Shown here: piece by piece, positions 1 to 11,899 of the stretch
Layout: every line of letters starts with the position of its first letter
Numbering within the stretch: the stretch's first letter is position 1
NCBI GenBank assembly: GCA_946811695.1
Contig: OX328125.1
Location: 103,202,176-103,266,175, forward strand
Source: Gonocerus acuteangulatus
Lineage: Eukaryota > Arthropoda > Insecta > Hemiptera > Coreidae
Reading direction: 5' to 3'
DNA: 64,000 nt
The notes under the pieces: generated by a model
Database searches by the model: none
Told to the model about the DNA's origin: nothing
The model's input: only the letters and a program-made list of their open reading frames with translations
Made by a program: the position numbers and the translations under genes

Positions 1-16
1 CCCGAGTTATTCTCAC

Positions 17-118
17 CTCTTGCATTGCTTCTTCGCCAAAAACACAAATGACCAGAGCTGAACAATTCTCACACAAGTAGAGCATAGCATACTTAAGCTT
101 AGAACTGAGGGGCATATC
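17..118 (-). CDS. Receptor gene A, exon 4
   Basis: The 102-nt, 34-codon exon lies between ttttttcag| and GAAGAG-type donor GAG|gtgaga. It encodes DMPLSSKLKY through FGEEAMQE, which aligns without gaps to the 34-codon exon 4 of the plus-strand paralogue (NLPITYLV to GETVSEE). It is too short to appear as a long open frame. Confidence 0.78.
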
Positions 119-3100
119 CTGAAAAAATACAGAAAAGGCATAGTTTCAATGATAAATTAATATATGCTTATATAGTTTATAAATACACAATAACACAGCG
201 GTAGAATTTAGTAACACAATACAAAGTTCTGTCGTAAATTTATTTTCTTCCCTCATCGTTGGAAACCGCAAAACTCTCCGTTGGCATACAAAATGCTATC
301 AATCTAACATATAAAATTCTCGTGTCACAGTGTGACATGACCAAACTTCTCCGGTACAGCTTGACCGATTTTTATGATTTTTTTTTTTTTTGTATATTCA
401 GTAGGTCTGAGAATAGGATGTAAACTATTTTTCATACCCCTAAGGCCCGGTGCACGCCGAAGAAATTGGTTTCATGAAACTGGTTTCGTGAAACTCAAAT
501 TACTGCACACACAGTTTCATGAAACCGATTTAACGAATTTGATGAAACCCGGTAACTCTGCAGCAACCTATGGTTTTCTATCTATTGGTTGCTAGCAACT
601 TGATTTTCATGAAACCAGTTTTTTCAGTGTGCATTCTAAGGGTGGCCAACCCAAAACATATTTTTAAACTTCCAGTGGTTCCAAAATCTCATTTTCAAAA
701 TTTTGTGGATAAGGTTCCTTTTGGAAATGCTTGGCTCATATGAAACATTTATATTATCACTGCTAACAACCAAAATATCCCCAATTTCTTCTTTTTTTTT
801 TTTTTTGCTCACAACTTCAATCACTCCAAACTACATTTGTTTGTGGCATCATAAGTTGGATTATTAAGAATACGTAAACATTTCTTTATCTCATTTAAAT
901 CCAAAAACATTTCACTTATACAAATCGCTCACAGTTTTATATGTGTCTCGTTTTATAAGTTGGACACGTATGTTTTGTTATCGTTCTGAATGTATAAGAT
1001 GTATGATTTAGATTTTATGTGAATTTCTTTGTATTTAATATTTAAAAAAAAAACTTCAATTCATTGTTATTACTGTATTGTTATGTATTATTTCTAGAAT
1101 GAGCTTATAAAGGAAGGTATGATGTTACCTGTAGGAGAAGGTAGAGCAGCGAGGCAAGGAGAAGAACTGTCAAGATTGTGAAGAACCCCAAATACATTGC
1201 TCCAGAAAATGGCTGACATATATTTTTGAATCTGTAAAAATATCTACATATAATTGGACTTCTTTTTGTATATCGCACTAGTATTTTAAAGTGACACAAC
1301 TCAAAAATCGGTTTTATTCACACCGTTATAGTTATGACTGCAAAAGATATGGTAAATATATCTTTATCAACCATCAAAACTGTATGTGCATAGCTTCAGA
1401 GCTTGTGCACCAGAGGGCACATGAGTCGCCCTTCCAGTTTTAATCCTAAGGCCCCTAGATAGGCAAGAGTGACACATTTTCAGTTGAGTTTTATTTTGAG
1501 TGATGACACTTTAGAAATACTATTGCGATATGTTACTTGTTTAATGGATACCTTCAATTCACCTGAGAAGAGCATGATGGTGTCTGATATTCTGTTTGAG
1601 ACATCGGAAAAGACACTCTTGGTATACGTTCCTTGCTTTAGCGTCGTCAAAATCCAAATGAGTCGAGCTCAAATCCATCTGTTTGGAAACCATTTTCAGG
1701 GCCCTTTTGTGTATGTTCCTTATGGAGAAGTTCAAAAGTTTCATCTGAAGCTTGATGTGCACCAGGCCGAAAGCTATTATCTTATAGCTGTTGAGTGCAG
1801 ATAGAATTGCGTACATCCAATATAGGAAGTCTATGACGTAAGCAATGATAAATCCATGAACAGTGGTTGTGTCGAAAGGCAAATAGAAAGGATGAGAGAT
1901 ATAAGGATTGACCAAGCCTTTGTGCCTTGGATCTTCTGAGTAGAATATGTACTCCAAAAGTGGCGATATTACTATTATTGAAATAAAGGCCGTCAGATGG
2001 ACGCTGGTATATGCAATCCATTTTTTCTGCATGTCAATGAAAACGTCATTCTCTATTTTCCTGTGCTCGCTGTCAACCTCTTCGTCGTAGTTGTATATAC
2101 CAGAGTGTATCATTCTTCTCATTTCCATCAGGCTCCTAGGGAGGAAAAATTATGGACATCAATAATCAGGAAATAAAATTTATCATATCAATTTCCATAG
2201 ACATATCATTTATCCAGTGCTCCTTTTTTTTTTTCATTTAAACTAGGCGCAGGGCCGCCATATCTCAGAGCCGGGCCCAGGACCAAATCACGGGTCCCCA
2301 CTTCTCCGAGCGAAAATTCTAGTACTTTGCTATAGGACTTTGAACATTTTAAAATTATTTTCATCTTGAGTTTTGAGCGAAATGAGAATAAAAGCCGACA
2401 ATCGGTGCACCAAAGGTCACTTTCGGTACTTGTAGTTTTATTACGAAACCTAATCAAATATACTATTTCGGGACTGCACTTGTTTTGTCGTTTATGTACT
2501 TCAAGAAGAATATAGATCCCATTCCAATAAATATAGGCTACGCCCTATATTCTAAACCTTATTCTTTTTACAAGCTCCGGGCCCGGGACAACTTTACCCG
2601 GCAGTCCCCCCCCCCATGTGGCGGCCCTGCCTAGCGGTAAATGCCTTATATGCCATAGCAGTCTAGATCGATAGATCATAAATATAATATCATTATATGA
2701 TTGGTGATTTACTTGAATGTTAAAAACTCTTAAGGAAAAACAAAAATTAAGCAATAATAAAGAAAGACAGGGCGAGCGGGGCTAGTTGTCAGTAGGCATA
2801 AGTTGGCATCGTGCGTCTAAATAATTCCATGGTTTGTTGAGAGTCCTGTGATGCCGGTGATGTACTGTACAGAGGATGCCTCTTCTTCCAAAAAATCCAC
2901 TGTTTACTATTGTTCGCTTATAGTGAAATTTGTTTTCCTGGTGCATTTTGTTGTAGCGTGATAGTAAAATGAGTTGGGGACAGGTTTGATGCAATTTTCG
3001 ATCAAGGAACATGTCTGTTTTCCTCTGTTCTTGTTATGTTTAAAGTGATTCTTGTTGTGTGTGTGAGGAATTCCACCGGTGGGGCTAGTTGGCAGGCAAA

Positions 3101-6100
3101 CTCATCCCTACACGGCCTGATTCTCAGAAAAACCAGTTTGTTAAAACAAACTACGATCGGACCAAATCAAATAATACTGCAAAACGTTCCAAGGGTAACA
3201 AAAGTCCGTCACGCAGGAGCTGCATAACTAAGCACTTTCCTCAGAATTTGGGTAGTGTAGACTGCTTTCCAGAAATATTTGCTTAAAATATCCTACATAA
3301 ATAAAATAAAAACATGAATAGTTCTCTTTTAAATTTGTAATGAGTAACTGATCAATTATTAATTTGCTTCCAGAGTTATGTTTACACATGGTACCTACTA
3401 CACTACGTAATAAATACAAAAAACCTCATATTATCGTATTTTGATCTAACGCAGGAACAGGATACAGTCACTCTAGTGGTAGAAAGCGCTCCTTGCGGCG
3501 GCTTTGTGAACCTACGTTTGGCGGGCTTTTCTATTGAAATATATTACAAATTAAACCCCCGCTTTACGACTGACCGAATCAGCTCATTTTTACAACACTT
3601 CTTTCTCATGAGTTACCCACGACGTATACCGCGTTTCGTTACAATACAGCAGAAATTCCGACCGGTATGAGTATATTAGGAATTTGGGTCCGGAGTAAAC
3701 CCCCCCTTCTAATGAACCGATTTAGTTTATTTTTACAACACATATTTAACTGTAGATTACCACTACGAATACCGAGTTTCGTCGAAATATACCAAAAATC
3801 ACGGCTGGTAGTGGCGAATTGGTATTGTGGGTCCGGAGTAAACCCCCCCTTCTAATGAACCGATTTAGTTCATTTTTATATCTCACTTTTCTCTCTATAT
3901 TACCACTACGAATACCAAGTTTCGTTGAAATATAACAAATATTACGGCTGACATAGCCAAATTAGTGTTTTGGGTTCGGGGTAAACCCCCCCTTCCGGTG
4001 GACCGACTTTGGTGGTTAACGAACTCGTTCAATCGTTTGCTAATTGAATGCTATATACCAAGTTTCGTGACGAAAAAACAAAAACTCTGGCCGCTATCGT
4101 GTTAACAGACACATATATATATATGCATATATATATATATATATATAGATATATATAAATTTTAACGGGGGTCATTTTCGGTGTCTACTAGGTAGGATCG
4201 ATAAAGATTTGAAGACATTTTTCAAAAATTCCGTCATGAGTCCAACCTCAATAGCTACTTTCCTTCGGAGGAAAGTGCTAAAAGTACCTACATAGCTCTT
4301 AGGAAGAAACTACCACAGATGATGAGACGGTCACCTGTGCAGAATCTGAGGACAACCTTACAATGGATTTTGACATTTCATGAGACGACTAAAAGTCTGA
4401 GACTTCTTTTTGGTGATCCTTCGACACTTACTATACTATTAATATGAATTTTCAGTGCTGTTATTAGGAAGTATTAAAGAAAAAGTCGAAAAACAAGTGC
4501 CTATGCCAACTTACCCTCCACCGTATGCCAACTTACCCCGTTAGTGAGGTAGGTTGGTATAGGTGGGGAGAATCGACGATACATAAGCAACGAAGAGATA
4601 TTTTGGGAAACCTCCTTCCAAGTTTTTTGACCAAGATATCTACTTCTAATAAGAAAAATCAAAAATGGATGCCAACTAGCCCCGCTCCTCCCTAGTTAGG
4701 CTTCACCTACACTGGACCAGTTCCAATCCGATCCAATAGCCACCGACTATTATAGTCGGACTATGCATGTGTTTGTTTTTCGGAAGAAATACAAACACAT
4801 GCATCTCAATGGAGGTACCTACATTGGTCCTGACCCGATCCAATCCGCTCCAATCCAACGACCACCGATTCTTGGCCATTCAAACTTGTTTGTTTCTAGA
4901 CCGATTTCGGACCGACGAAGCAAAATGGCGCCAACCCACATATTGTGTTTCAAAAAGGTCTACAGGTTCTAAATCTTAACCGATTTAAATGCATTTTTTT
5001 TTTAAATCAAAGGAAATAAAATACAGAACAACTTTGTCAATTCACATTTTTGTTTTTACTTTCCCTTGTTTATTAAATTGCGTGGAAAGATGTTTACAAC
5101 CATCCAACGTCTATAACCTTCTAGTTACCTTTCTTATAAATAATTTTAGAATATGAATACCAATACTTACCTCCAACAATCAACCTAATCAAAGGTTTCT
5201 ACGCTTATTAGGTGGTAGGTATTTCTTGAATTAATCACTCATTTTCACTTCACTACGAGGTCATTACTCACGAGCTGTGACTAAATCGGATCGGATCGGG
5301 TCGAGACCAATGTAGGCACTCATGCCGGCCGCTGTTGGCCGTTGTCGATCAAACGAAATTGGATCGGATCGGGCAAAATACGGGTCTAATGTAGATGCAG
5401 CCTTACCCGTCGCTTAGTGGTATAAATATAAGTTCTCTAAAGCAGGCCATTCACGTTCCGATTTGCAGTACGACTTAGTAGGACTACTAGTTGGATAGTC
5501 GACTCTACTCACGCTCCGACTTGCTATCCAACTTTAGTCCTAGTCTGTTCTCAGGACTGTGTACGTTGCTCAAGAGCAAAAAATGTCCCAAAAGACCGAA
5601 GTTGCCCGAAGATCAAGGACTGACTGAGCTATGTTGTACGACTTAAATCCGACTCCCCACTCACACTCCAAATCCTTCACCAGTCGGATGTCGGACCTTG
5701 GAGTCGTCCCTCCAAATGTTCAGACTCGTCCAACTAGACTGCAAACAATCCAACAAGTCCATTAACGATCCAATGTCCGATCCAACTTCGGAAGTTGGAC
5801 AACAAGTGTGAAATATTCCATTTATCCAACCCTTATCAAAACAACTATATAAAAAATTTCATTCTAAATTACACGGTCATCCAAATTCTTTAATTAACTC
5901 CCTATCATCACATCTAATCCCAAACAACCCCATTCGCCATCTGAGGCGTGACTGGCCTAGAGACCAGCTCAAGGAGTAGTTACTACAATATTAATCTCTC
6001 TGCCTTGTGGGTACTGCAACTGTGCAGCTTCCCTCCTCACGAGCTTCAAGACACATTCACATGTATCTTTTTACTGGAAATGTATTTTTACATTGTTGTA

Positions 6101-8517
6101 AATTCTGAATAAATAAATAAATAAAAAGGACAACAAGTTGTACTGCAAGTCGGAACGTGAATGGCCTGCTTAAGTAAATATTAGTATTCAAGTAAGAACG
6201 CAGCTGTATTCAGAGAATGTAATATATTGATTTGTTTTCTTTATATTGGCTATGGACTCTAAGGAAATCGGTCAAGTTATCGGGCATGTCAATGTTTCGT
6301 CTAAGCCTGCAGCTAATGTTTTATAGTAAAGTTGTTGTTGCAGTATAAGCAAAAAGGTGTGTCTTGTTCCGCATAAAGTGTGATTGAGTAATAAGTGAAT
6401 GATCTATTCATGTGCGACAAAGAACAATTACTTCCCTTCTTTTGCCTCCCTTGCTTGAAAGGACATTCACGTATTGTGCTTTTAATTTCCCATGGTTTTA
6501 TACAGTTCAATGAACGTTCATTGATAAAATTATTGGTACATGTTATAGCAAGTACCCAGCAGGCGTTGACAATATAAACACAAATAAAATAGTCCCTTTC
6601 TTGAGAGAAGGTTGAACTCCCGAGAACTGCGTCATTTTTGCGCTTTTCCACATTGTCGTCATCGTTTGTTGATTTGTAACTAAGAGTAGGGATTCCTCAG
6701 TAATATTTTGGCTTCAAAAGGCAACAACTTCCTTATATCTTTCCTTTATTGTTAAATCCATTTTACTCCTAAACAAATTTTGAGAACCAAACAAGAAGAG
6801 AGAGATAAAGAATGCCATAAAGAGACTAATTAATCGCTTAATGACCGAACTTATAACAAACATTGTGTTAAATGTCCTCAGTCAATGTCAATAAGTTGAA
6901 GTTTGTCGATTGTCACCCGATATGGCGGTTGATGGCATTAAATATCGGTTAAATTTTCGGTTCCCATGTTAACTCGTTCAAAGAAAAATAGCAACGATAT
7001 CTATATATAATATAACCCGGACGCGGTCGTAAATCCGTTTATAAGCACTGTTTTCTCCGCCTGATTTCACCATATCAAATTTTATCAAATAACCAAAAAT
7101 AGACGTATATGTATGCATATGATTGTAAAGCGCTAATCGATTTGTTTTCACAGGAATTTGGCTGAGAAAAGAACATTCCGGAAGCCGGATTCTGCTTGTT
7201 ATTGAACTTGAACTAGACGAAGCATTTTTGTACCAAATTTTATCAAAATCAGACCATTTTTGAGCATGCTGGAGAGTTATCAAATATACCTCTATACACA
7301 CACACACATTTAAACCACCTTATTTTCCTCATCTATCGGTTTTGAAACGTAACATTTTCTAGTCGGAATTTACGGATTGTGTGGAACATCTTTTGGCTCA
7401 CTTCATTTTATCTCTCTCTCATTCAATTATATACAAAACTTGTTTCCATACTATCTATTCTATCTCACTCAAGAATAAGGAAAAAAAAAAAAAAAAATAA
7501 GTCCCGTAACAGGCCACGAGGGCCCTGAGGGCCAGATACTATAGAGGTATCTGATTCATGACCATACGCCACACTAGGGAGATAGTGTGGTCAGTACTAT
7601 GCTCCGGCCGCCTGATTTTCCCCTTGGCTGCTTCGACTGCTAGAGTCATTAGCACCAAGGTACCCATTGATAAATTTGTTAAAGGCTGGGTTGGCCTAGG
7701 GACGGTCGGGGAGGCCGAATTCAACCCATGAACGAAGAGACTACCAGAAAAAATCTTTAGTGCTTTCTCGAGATTCGAACTTAGGTCTTCCAACTTATTA
7801 GTCCAGTGCTCTACCACTGAGCTAACCTCGCCCCCCCCCCCCCCCATGAATAAAAAACGTAATCTAAAACGTCATACCTGTTGGTGGAGACCGTCGTCAG
7901 TGGCATCGGTACGGTAATGTATGGGCGAGCACTTTCCACGTAATTACGTCATTATCAAGCCACTGTTGAGGTAGTATTGAGTCTAGTTTGGAATGCCAGG
8001 GAATTTATATTAGGGTCAAGTTTTTTACGTCGGTGAAGGGTCGTCCAGGTAATTTGTTCGTCTCTTCTATGTGCAAGGGTTCTTTTAGGTGAAGTTGTTG
8101 TCACAATGTTGGTCGTCCCACCAACATGCCAGTGACGAAGGTCACCAACAGGTATAACAACAGTATATTTACCGGCGGGCATAACCTCTTAGATTGTTTA
8201 CCAAAATATTCATACTTATCAGTGAGGATCCTCGATGCTAACATGAACCATATCCATGTCGCCGACAAGTAGAAGTTGATGCCCGCTATGATGTTGATGG
8301 TATCAGGATAGACAAGATAGATTTGATATGCTGCAAATCCCGCCATTACTAGCGACCACATCAGAAGGCTGTGTATATATCCTTTGTAGAGAAGGCTCTT
8401 GTTGTTCGAGAACCCGATCATAAACAGCACTCTCTTCGTGTCTTCGAACGCATCGCGGACCAATTTGGAGTCTTCAATTTTCGTATATCCAAATTTAACA
8501 GTTTCATTGATTGCCAT
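17..8517 (-). CDS. Odorant receptor gene A (partial; exons 1-4 of a 7tm_6 receptor)
   Basis: Four exons read on the minus strand: 8186-8517, 1563-2135, 1129-1231 and 17-118, giving about 370 codons. All introns are GT-AG and the phases join cleanly (2, 2, 0). The product is a multi-pass membrane protein. Family marks are the HHHALLRF motif across exons 2 and 3, NFSIRNIHKRA in exon 2, and the C-E-N-x8-C-x-F-G-E-E stretch of exon 4, which matches the conserved end of the penultimate region in insect odorant receptors. These receptors form ligand-gated cation channels with Orco in olfactory neurons. The C-terminal exon or exons lie beyond position 1. The paralogue on the plus strand (51422-61334) has the same exon plan, which supports the model. 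Gustatory receptor is the alternative, but the motifs favour an odorant receptor. The ligand cannot be inferred. Confidence 0.82.
444..636. mobile_element. Short MITE, Harbinger-like, in intron 3 of gene A
   Basis: Inverted ends match over about 30 bp (GTGCACGCCGAAGAAATTGG on the left, the complement of TGCACACTGAAAAAACTGG on the right, both leading into GGTTTCATGAAA). The flanks carry TAA on both sides (441-443 and 637-639), as expected for PIF/Harbinger insertion. There is no coding capacity. Confidence 0.55.
640..1128. other. Intron 3 remainder of gene A, nothing recognised
   Basis: AT-rich sequence with a T-run near 790-805. I see no exon, RNA gene or element boundary. Confidence 0.5.
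1129..1231 (-). CDS. Receptor gene A, exon 3
   Basis: The 103-nt exon lies between tttttacag| and CTACAG|gtaaca. It completes the split Arg codon and encodes 34 residues, FKNICQPFSG followed by a membrane segment ending YLLLQ. The paralogue's exon 3 is one codon shorter and ends YLILQ at the same phase. Confidence 0.8.
1563..2135 (-). CDS. Receptor gene A, exon 2
   Basis: The 573-nt exon runs from acceptor ccctag| to donor CTCAG|gtgaat. It carries the acidic NYDEEVDSE loop, hydrophobic segments, NFSIRNIHKRA and the HHHALLR end. Its length and both phases equal those of exon 2 in the plus-strand paralogue. Confidence 0.85.
2250..2629. mobile_element. Non-autonomous hAT-like element in intron 1 of gene A
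   Basis: The ends CAGGGCCGCCA and TGGCGGCCCTG are perfect inverted repeats of the CAGGG type typical of hAT elements. Flanking actaggcg and cctagcgg may be a decayed 8-bp target duplication. There is no transposase frame. Confidence 0.5.
2630..3460. other. Intron 1 of gene A, unassigned repeat debris
   Basis: The words gggctagttg and gccaactagcccc recur here and at 4500-4690 in both orientations. A short stretch at 3100-3230 reads like the basic tail of a transposon protein but is too short to assign. Confidence 0.3.
3540..4300. repeat. Dispersed repeat with internal units of about 180 bp and a TA tract
   Basis: The phrase gggtccggagtaaaccccc followed by gaaccgatttagtt repeats three times, then comes a TA microsatellite (4110-4160) and a tail with gtctactaggtaggatcg. 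A second copy with the same order lies at 55310-56010. No coding potential is seen. Confidence 0.6.
4699..5402. mobile_element. Harbinger-type MITE with TTA target duplications
   Basis: The left end GGCTTCACCTACACTGGACC and the complement of the right end GGCTGCATCTACATTAGACC match, and both arms reach CGATCC-rich sequence. TTA flanks the element on each side (4696-4698, 5403-5405), the TWA duplication of PIF/Harbinger elements. No transposase is present. Confidence 0.6.
5441..6170. mobile_element. Second Harbinger-type MITE, interrupted by a LINE tail
   Basis: The termini AGCAGGCCATTCACGTTCCG and CGGAACGTGAATGGCCTGCT are perfect inverted repeats, flanked by TAA on both sides (5438-5440 and 6171-6173). 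Internal sequence resembles 35130-35355, beside the Harbinger transposase remnant, so that element may be its source. A LINE fragment sits inside at 5808-6127. Confidence 0.72.
5808..6127 (+). mobile_element. 5'-truncated LINE 3' end nested in the MITE
   Basis: A 320-bp insert ends in taaataaataaataaaaa and is bounded by an exact 11-bp duplication, GGACAACAAGT (5797-5807 and 6128-6138). These are the marks of target-primed reverse transcription. It is too short to assign a clade. Confidence 0.65.
6180..7490. other. Intron 1 of gene A, dispersed repeat fragments
   Basis: Between 7000 and 7320 a reversed fragment of the family seen at 33430-33560 and 43680-43800 can be read (tttgtaccaaattttatcaa). 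A poly(A) run lies at 7481-7498. No gene is seen. Confidence 0.4.
7500..7834 (-). mobile_element. tRNA-derived SINE (family 1)
   Basis: On the minus strand it begins with a tRNA-like head, GGTTAGCTCAGTGGTAGAGC (box A) and AGTTCGAATCT (box B). The body includes ggttggcctagggacggtc. Related copies lie at 58975-59095 and, more diverged, at 60740-60950. A true tRNA gene is rejected because the acceptor stem is absent. Confidence 0.6.
8186..8517 (-). CDS. Receptor gene A, exon 1 (start codon)
   Basis: ATG at 8517 opens 110 codons with two hydrophobic segments (from LLMWSLVMAG and from NIIAGINFYL), the expected N-terminus and first two membrane helices. The donor AAGAG|gttatg ends the exon in phase 2, which fits the phase of the exon 2 acceptor. 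A nearby GT (TTTG|gtaaac) is in the wrong phase and was not used. Confidence 0.72.
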
Positions 8518-8853
8518 TTGGTTGTATTAGTTTTTCTTTTTGTAAGGTTTAATACCGGGATATTTCCCTCCTGAAAAATATTTATTATACATCAGATAGA
8601 CTATTGGCAATATATTCACACTTATGCGAGAATTCATCAAGGTAAAATACATCATCTGACTCAATTTATGTGAGATTTATCAGATCTATGGTATAAAGCA
8701 GTGGTCTCTAAATATCTTGTTCCGAGAGCAAGTTCTGTTTGGTAAAACGTCCAACGACTTAAGAAATGGCAAACTCAGAAGAACAAAATTGAATTAAGCA
8801 CAAAATTAAACCTTTATTAATTCATTAGTTGACTGCAACATTTTATTTTGTAC

Positions 8854-8920
8854 AGGCGGGATTCGAACCCACATTTCCTTAGGAAGGAAACGGATAAGCT
8901 ATCCACCCTACCACGAGGAG
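8854..8920 (-). repeat. tRNA-like SINE fragment
   Basis: On the minus strand a box A-like GTGGTAGGGTGGATAGC and a box B GGTTCGAATCCC are spaced as in a tRNA. The ends do not pair into an acceptor stem, so this is read as a SINE head or tRNA pseudogene upstream of gene A. Confidence 0.4.
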
Positions 8921-9099
8921 AAACACGTACACTTCGTTATGGCATTTGTAGCCATTCTTCACAAGAAGGACAGTCACCTCGGGGTTAAATTTGTGGTGTC
9001 GCCGGAGGAATAACGCGCGTATTGTTCGGGGAAATATCCAGGAAATCAGCTGTTGCGACTATCAACAACTATCGGACAGGGGTCCGATATCATCTGGCC

Positions 9100-9660
9100 T
9101 CACAACAATGGGATAGCCACATATATTTGGGATCTTCGTAAATATCTCGAAATCCGTTAGAAAATCGTGGTAAGTGGAATGTAATCATTTGAAAGCTTAC
9201 TAAATCCTCTACAAAAACGATTCTGGAGGAATTTTCGATGGGGCGATGTTAATCTGAGACATAAGTGCTTGAAACTTTGAATGTGATAGTTTTGTTCTTT
9301 TGGACTGGTTTAACCCACTTTTTTAATTGGCTGTTTTTTGTTTTAAATTGCATTTGTCTGTAAAATTAGTATTTTAGGGAAAGATGGCAAGAAAATGAGA
9401 AACGAATCGGTAATAGTGTTTTCCTACAGCGCACGTTGGGAAGGTGGGGAGTTATTTCCGCTTAGGATAGTGTGAGATTCCTTGTGTGGTGCGTTAAAAA
9501 TTCTTCTCTTTGAGATTTTATTTTATTTATTTAACGAAAGATCAAACCTTTCCAATAACCGCTTCTATTATTTTGCTAATGGCATTAGATATATGAACGG
9601 AACCGCGCTAACATGACGCAGTTCCTGCCAGTCAGACTTTTATTTAATCCTCTTAGATAT
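9100..9660. repeat. Dispersed repeat ending in gaacggaaccgcgctaa
   Basis: The recurrent order is an atctcgaaa segment, a gcgatgt-cggag-aaataagtgc segment, and a terminal aacggaaccgcgctaa-tgacgcagttcctg. The same order appears at 34060-34620, 53620-54110 and 63600-64000, with pieces at 44100-45970. It looks like a non-autonomous element family; I cannot assign a class. Confidence 0.5.
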
Positions 9661-9886
9661 CTATTTGAAAACAGAACCAGTTAAACTAGATCCTATTGTA
9701 ACACTAGGCTGTAACAAAAAGCCCAGAAATGACTAATCATCAGGAATTGTTTAACATTATATTTCAAAATGAAGAGATCATTGTGTAATCCGATCTATGA
9801 AATGATACTGCAATAAGATACTGCAATAAGATATTCTTCTTCATGACATCAACTGCTGGCAAAATAAAAGGCTACTACAATAATGC

Positions 9887-10350
9887 ACTCCACGCCGTCT
9901 CCCAAGACAAATCGAGGATTGTATTTCACATCTGAGATATTTGCTCTAACTGTTTTTAGCCTACATACTCAAGTCAAGTTGAAGGTAATGAAATACTGAA
10001 TCAGGCTGATCAACTACGCTAGTAGAAGAATACATACGCTGGACAACTCGAGTCATACTGCAGTCAAATGACACTGGATTCCTGACCATAGGGGCATTCA
10101 GGGGAACGAGAGGACCAACTCCACGTTGTCTCCCAAGACAAATCGAGGATTGTATTTCACATCTGAGATATTTGCTCTAATTTTTTTTAGCCTACATACT
10201 CAAGTCAAGTTGAAGGTAATGAAATACTGAATCAGGCTGACCAACTACGCTAGTAGAAGAATACATACGCTGGACAACTCGAGTCATACTACAGTCAAAT
10301 GACACTGTATTCCTAGCCATAGGGGCATTCAGGGGAACGAGAGGGCCAAC
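9887..10350 (+). repeat. 231-bp tandem duplication, two copies
   Basis: The block starting at cgtctcccaagacaaatc recurs 231 bp downstream with only a few mismatches and ends in ggggaacgagagg. No open frame is retained. Confidence 0.75.
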
Positions 10351-10611
10351 TCGCTCTCTCATATATATATGAAGCTTAGAAATCTCATCGGCAAGCCTAT
10401 TTTCAATATTTACTTATTAATTTTAAAACTGATTTTATGTTACCCATTTAAGTTTTAAATCTGTATTAATCTACCTCTAATTTAAACTCTAGCTAAAACA
10501 CACACTGTACAAATGTATCATTCACCCTCTTCCATGTATAATGTTTCTCTGTTTTTGAGATGTTTTTAATTTGAATATTAGTATTAACTCAACCCTACTT
10601 GTTTTACAGCC

Positions 10612-10645
10612 CTGATGAAGGCTTGAATTTCAAGTCGAAACGTCG
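10612..10645 (+). ncRNA. Hammerhead-core-like motif
   Basis: CTGATGA is followed by a hairpin (GGCTTGA pairing with TCAAGTC) and then GAAACGTC, the order of the conserved hammerhead ribozyme core. Catalysis is untested. It probably marks the 3' end of a retroelement remnant. Confidence 0.4.
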
Positions 10646-10659
10646 GCAAATAATAAAAC

Positions 10660-11320
10660 TCATTTTATTATGAAAAATGTAGTTTTATTAAGAAACGACG
10701 ACCGAACCCTGAAAAATTTTACCTTTGCATCACCAACGGTCAACGATCTCCTCTCAATTAAAGTATTTTTAGTTTTGATGTTTCGCCTTACGCAATCATC
10801 AATTTCGGCTTTATCATAGCTGTAATTTACCATATCCAAAACTGTATTTGTATTTATATCATAGTCCCCTATGCCATCTAGGCATCTGTGAGTGGGTCGA
10901 CCCTTACACTTGTCATATCAGGCTTATGGGATTTGATCCATAAGGCTTGAAAACCCCTCAGCTGGCACAAGTTTGTAGAAAAAGGTTTGATAAATGTCCT
11001 TGTCAATTATTGAATATTTTTTTCAACTGTTTAAAACATGTTCTCCGAGGATATTTTTGAGAAAGGTTTTTACCAGATTATTAACATCGTATGTTACAAG
11101 AAAAGGACCAACTTCCAACCACACTTGGAGGTTTGATCGACCGATTAACCGACAGGATACCAATAGCTGATTCTTCAAATCTTGTTTCCAAGTCAGGCAC
11201 ACTATTTGAAATGGTTATCTTTGGAAAATGATAAGAGCATAACGCTCCAATATCAGCTAAATAATTAAACTGTCTTAAGATTATTTTGTGTCGATTTCTT
11301 CTAAGCTTACTGTCGTTTGT
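10660..11320. other. Unassigned intergenic sequence
   Basis: AT-rich sequence without a convincing frame or terminal repeats. Confidence 0.4.
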
Positions 11321-11795
11321 GATTTACAAATCCATCAGCTATTCCTGGTCTTGTATATGGTAAAACTCACTTCCTAATGAACCTTTCCTCTTGTTTGGAA
11401 CAACAATTACGGTTTATGATTTACAAATCCATCAGCTATTCATGGTCTTGTATATGGTAAAACTCACTTCCTCATGAACCTTTCCTCTTGTTTGGAACAA
11501 CAATTACGGTTTATGATTTACAAATCCATCAGCAATTCCTGGTCTTGTATATGGTAAAACTCACTTCCTAATGAACCTTTCCTCTTGTTTGGAACGACAA
11601 TTACGGTTTATGATTTACAAATCCATCAGCTATTCATGGTCTTGTATATGGTAAAACTCACTTCCTCATGAACCTTTCCTCTTGTTTGGAACAACAATTA
11701 CGGTTTATGATTTACAAATCCATCAGCTATTCCTGGTCTTGTATATGGTAAAACTCAGTTCCTAATGAACCTTTCCTCTTGTTTACATTCTTAGA
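11321..11795 (+). repeat. 97-bp satellite, five copies, alternating types
   Basis: The word gatttacaaatccatcagc recurs at 11321, 11418, 11515, 11612 and 11709, exactly 97 bp apart. Copies 1, 3 and 5 carry attcctgg and cctaatgaa; copies 2 and 4 carry attcatgg and cctcatgaa. The array is therefore a 194-bp dimer. Confidence 0.85.
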
Positions 11796-11799
11796 AGTT

Positions 11800-11899
11800 A
11801 GATCTAAATTGTTAGTATTCCATACACCGGAAATGGTCTCTGCCCCCCCCCCGAAATTTTCCCAGCCCCCTCCGAAATTATTTTCTATATACGCCCATG
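11800..11899 (-). mobile_element. Fragment of the GGGCGTATATA hAT-like MITE
   Basis: It carries the family's aaattgttagtattccatac stretch, C-runs and the terminal tatatacgcccatg, but the other end is missing. Confidence 0.55.

Noticed and set aside
3540..4300. Shared intron repeat with 55310-56010 as proof that the two receptor genes arose by a segmental inverted duplication
   Set aside because: The two copies lie in different introns and in opposite orientation relative to their genes, so they are independent insertions of a dispersed repeat.
7539..7847. 102-codon minus-strand frame as a gene
   Set aside because: It overlaps a tRNA-derived SINE completely.
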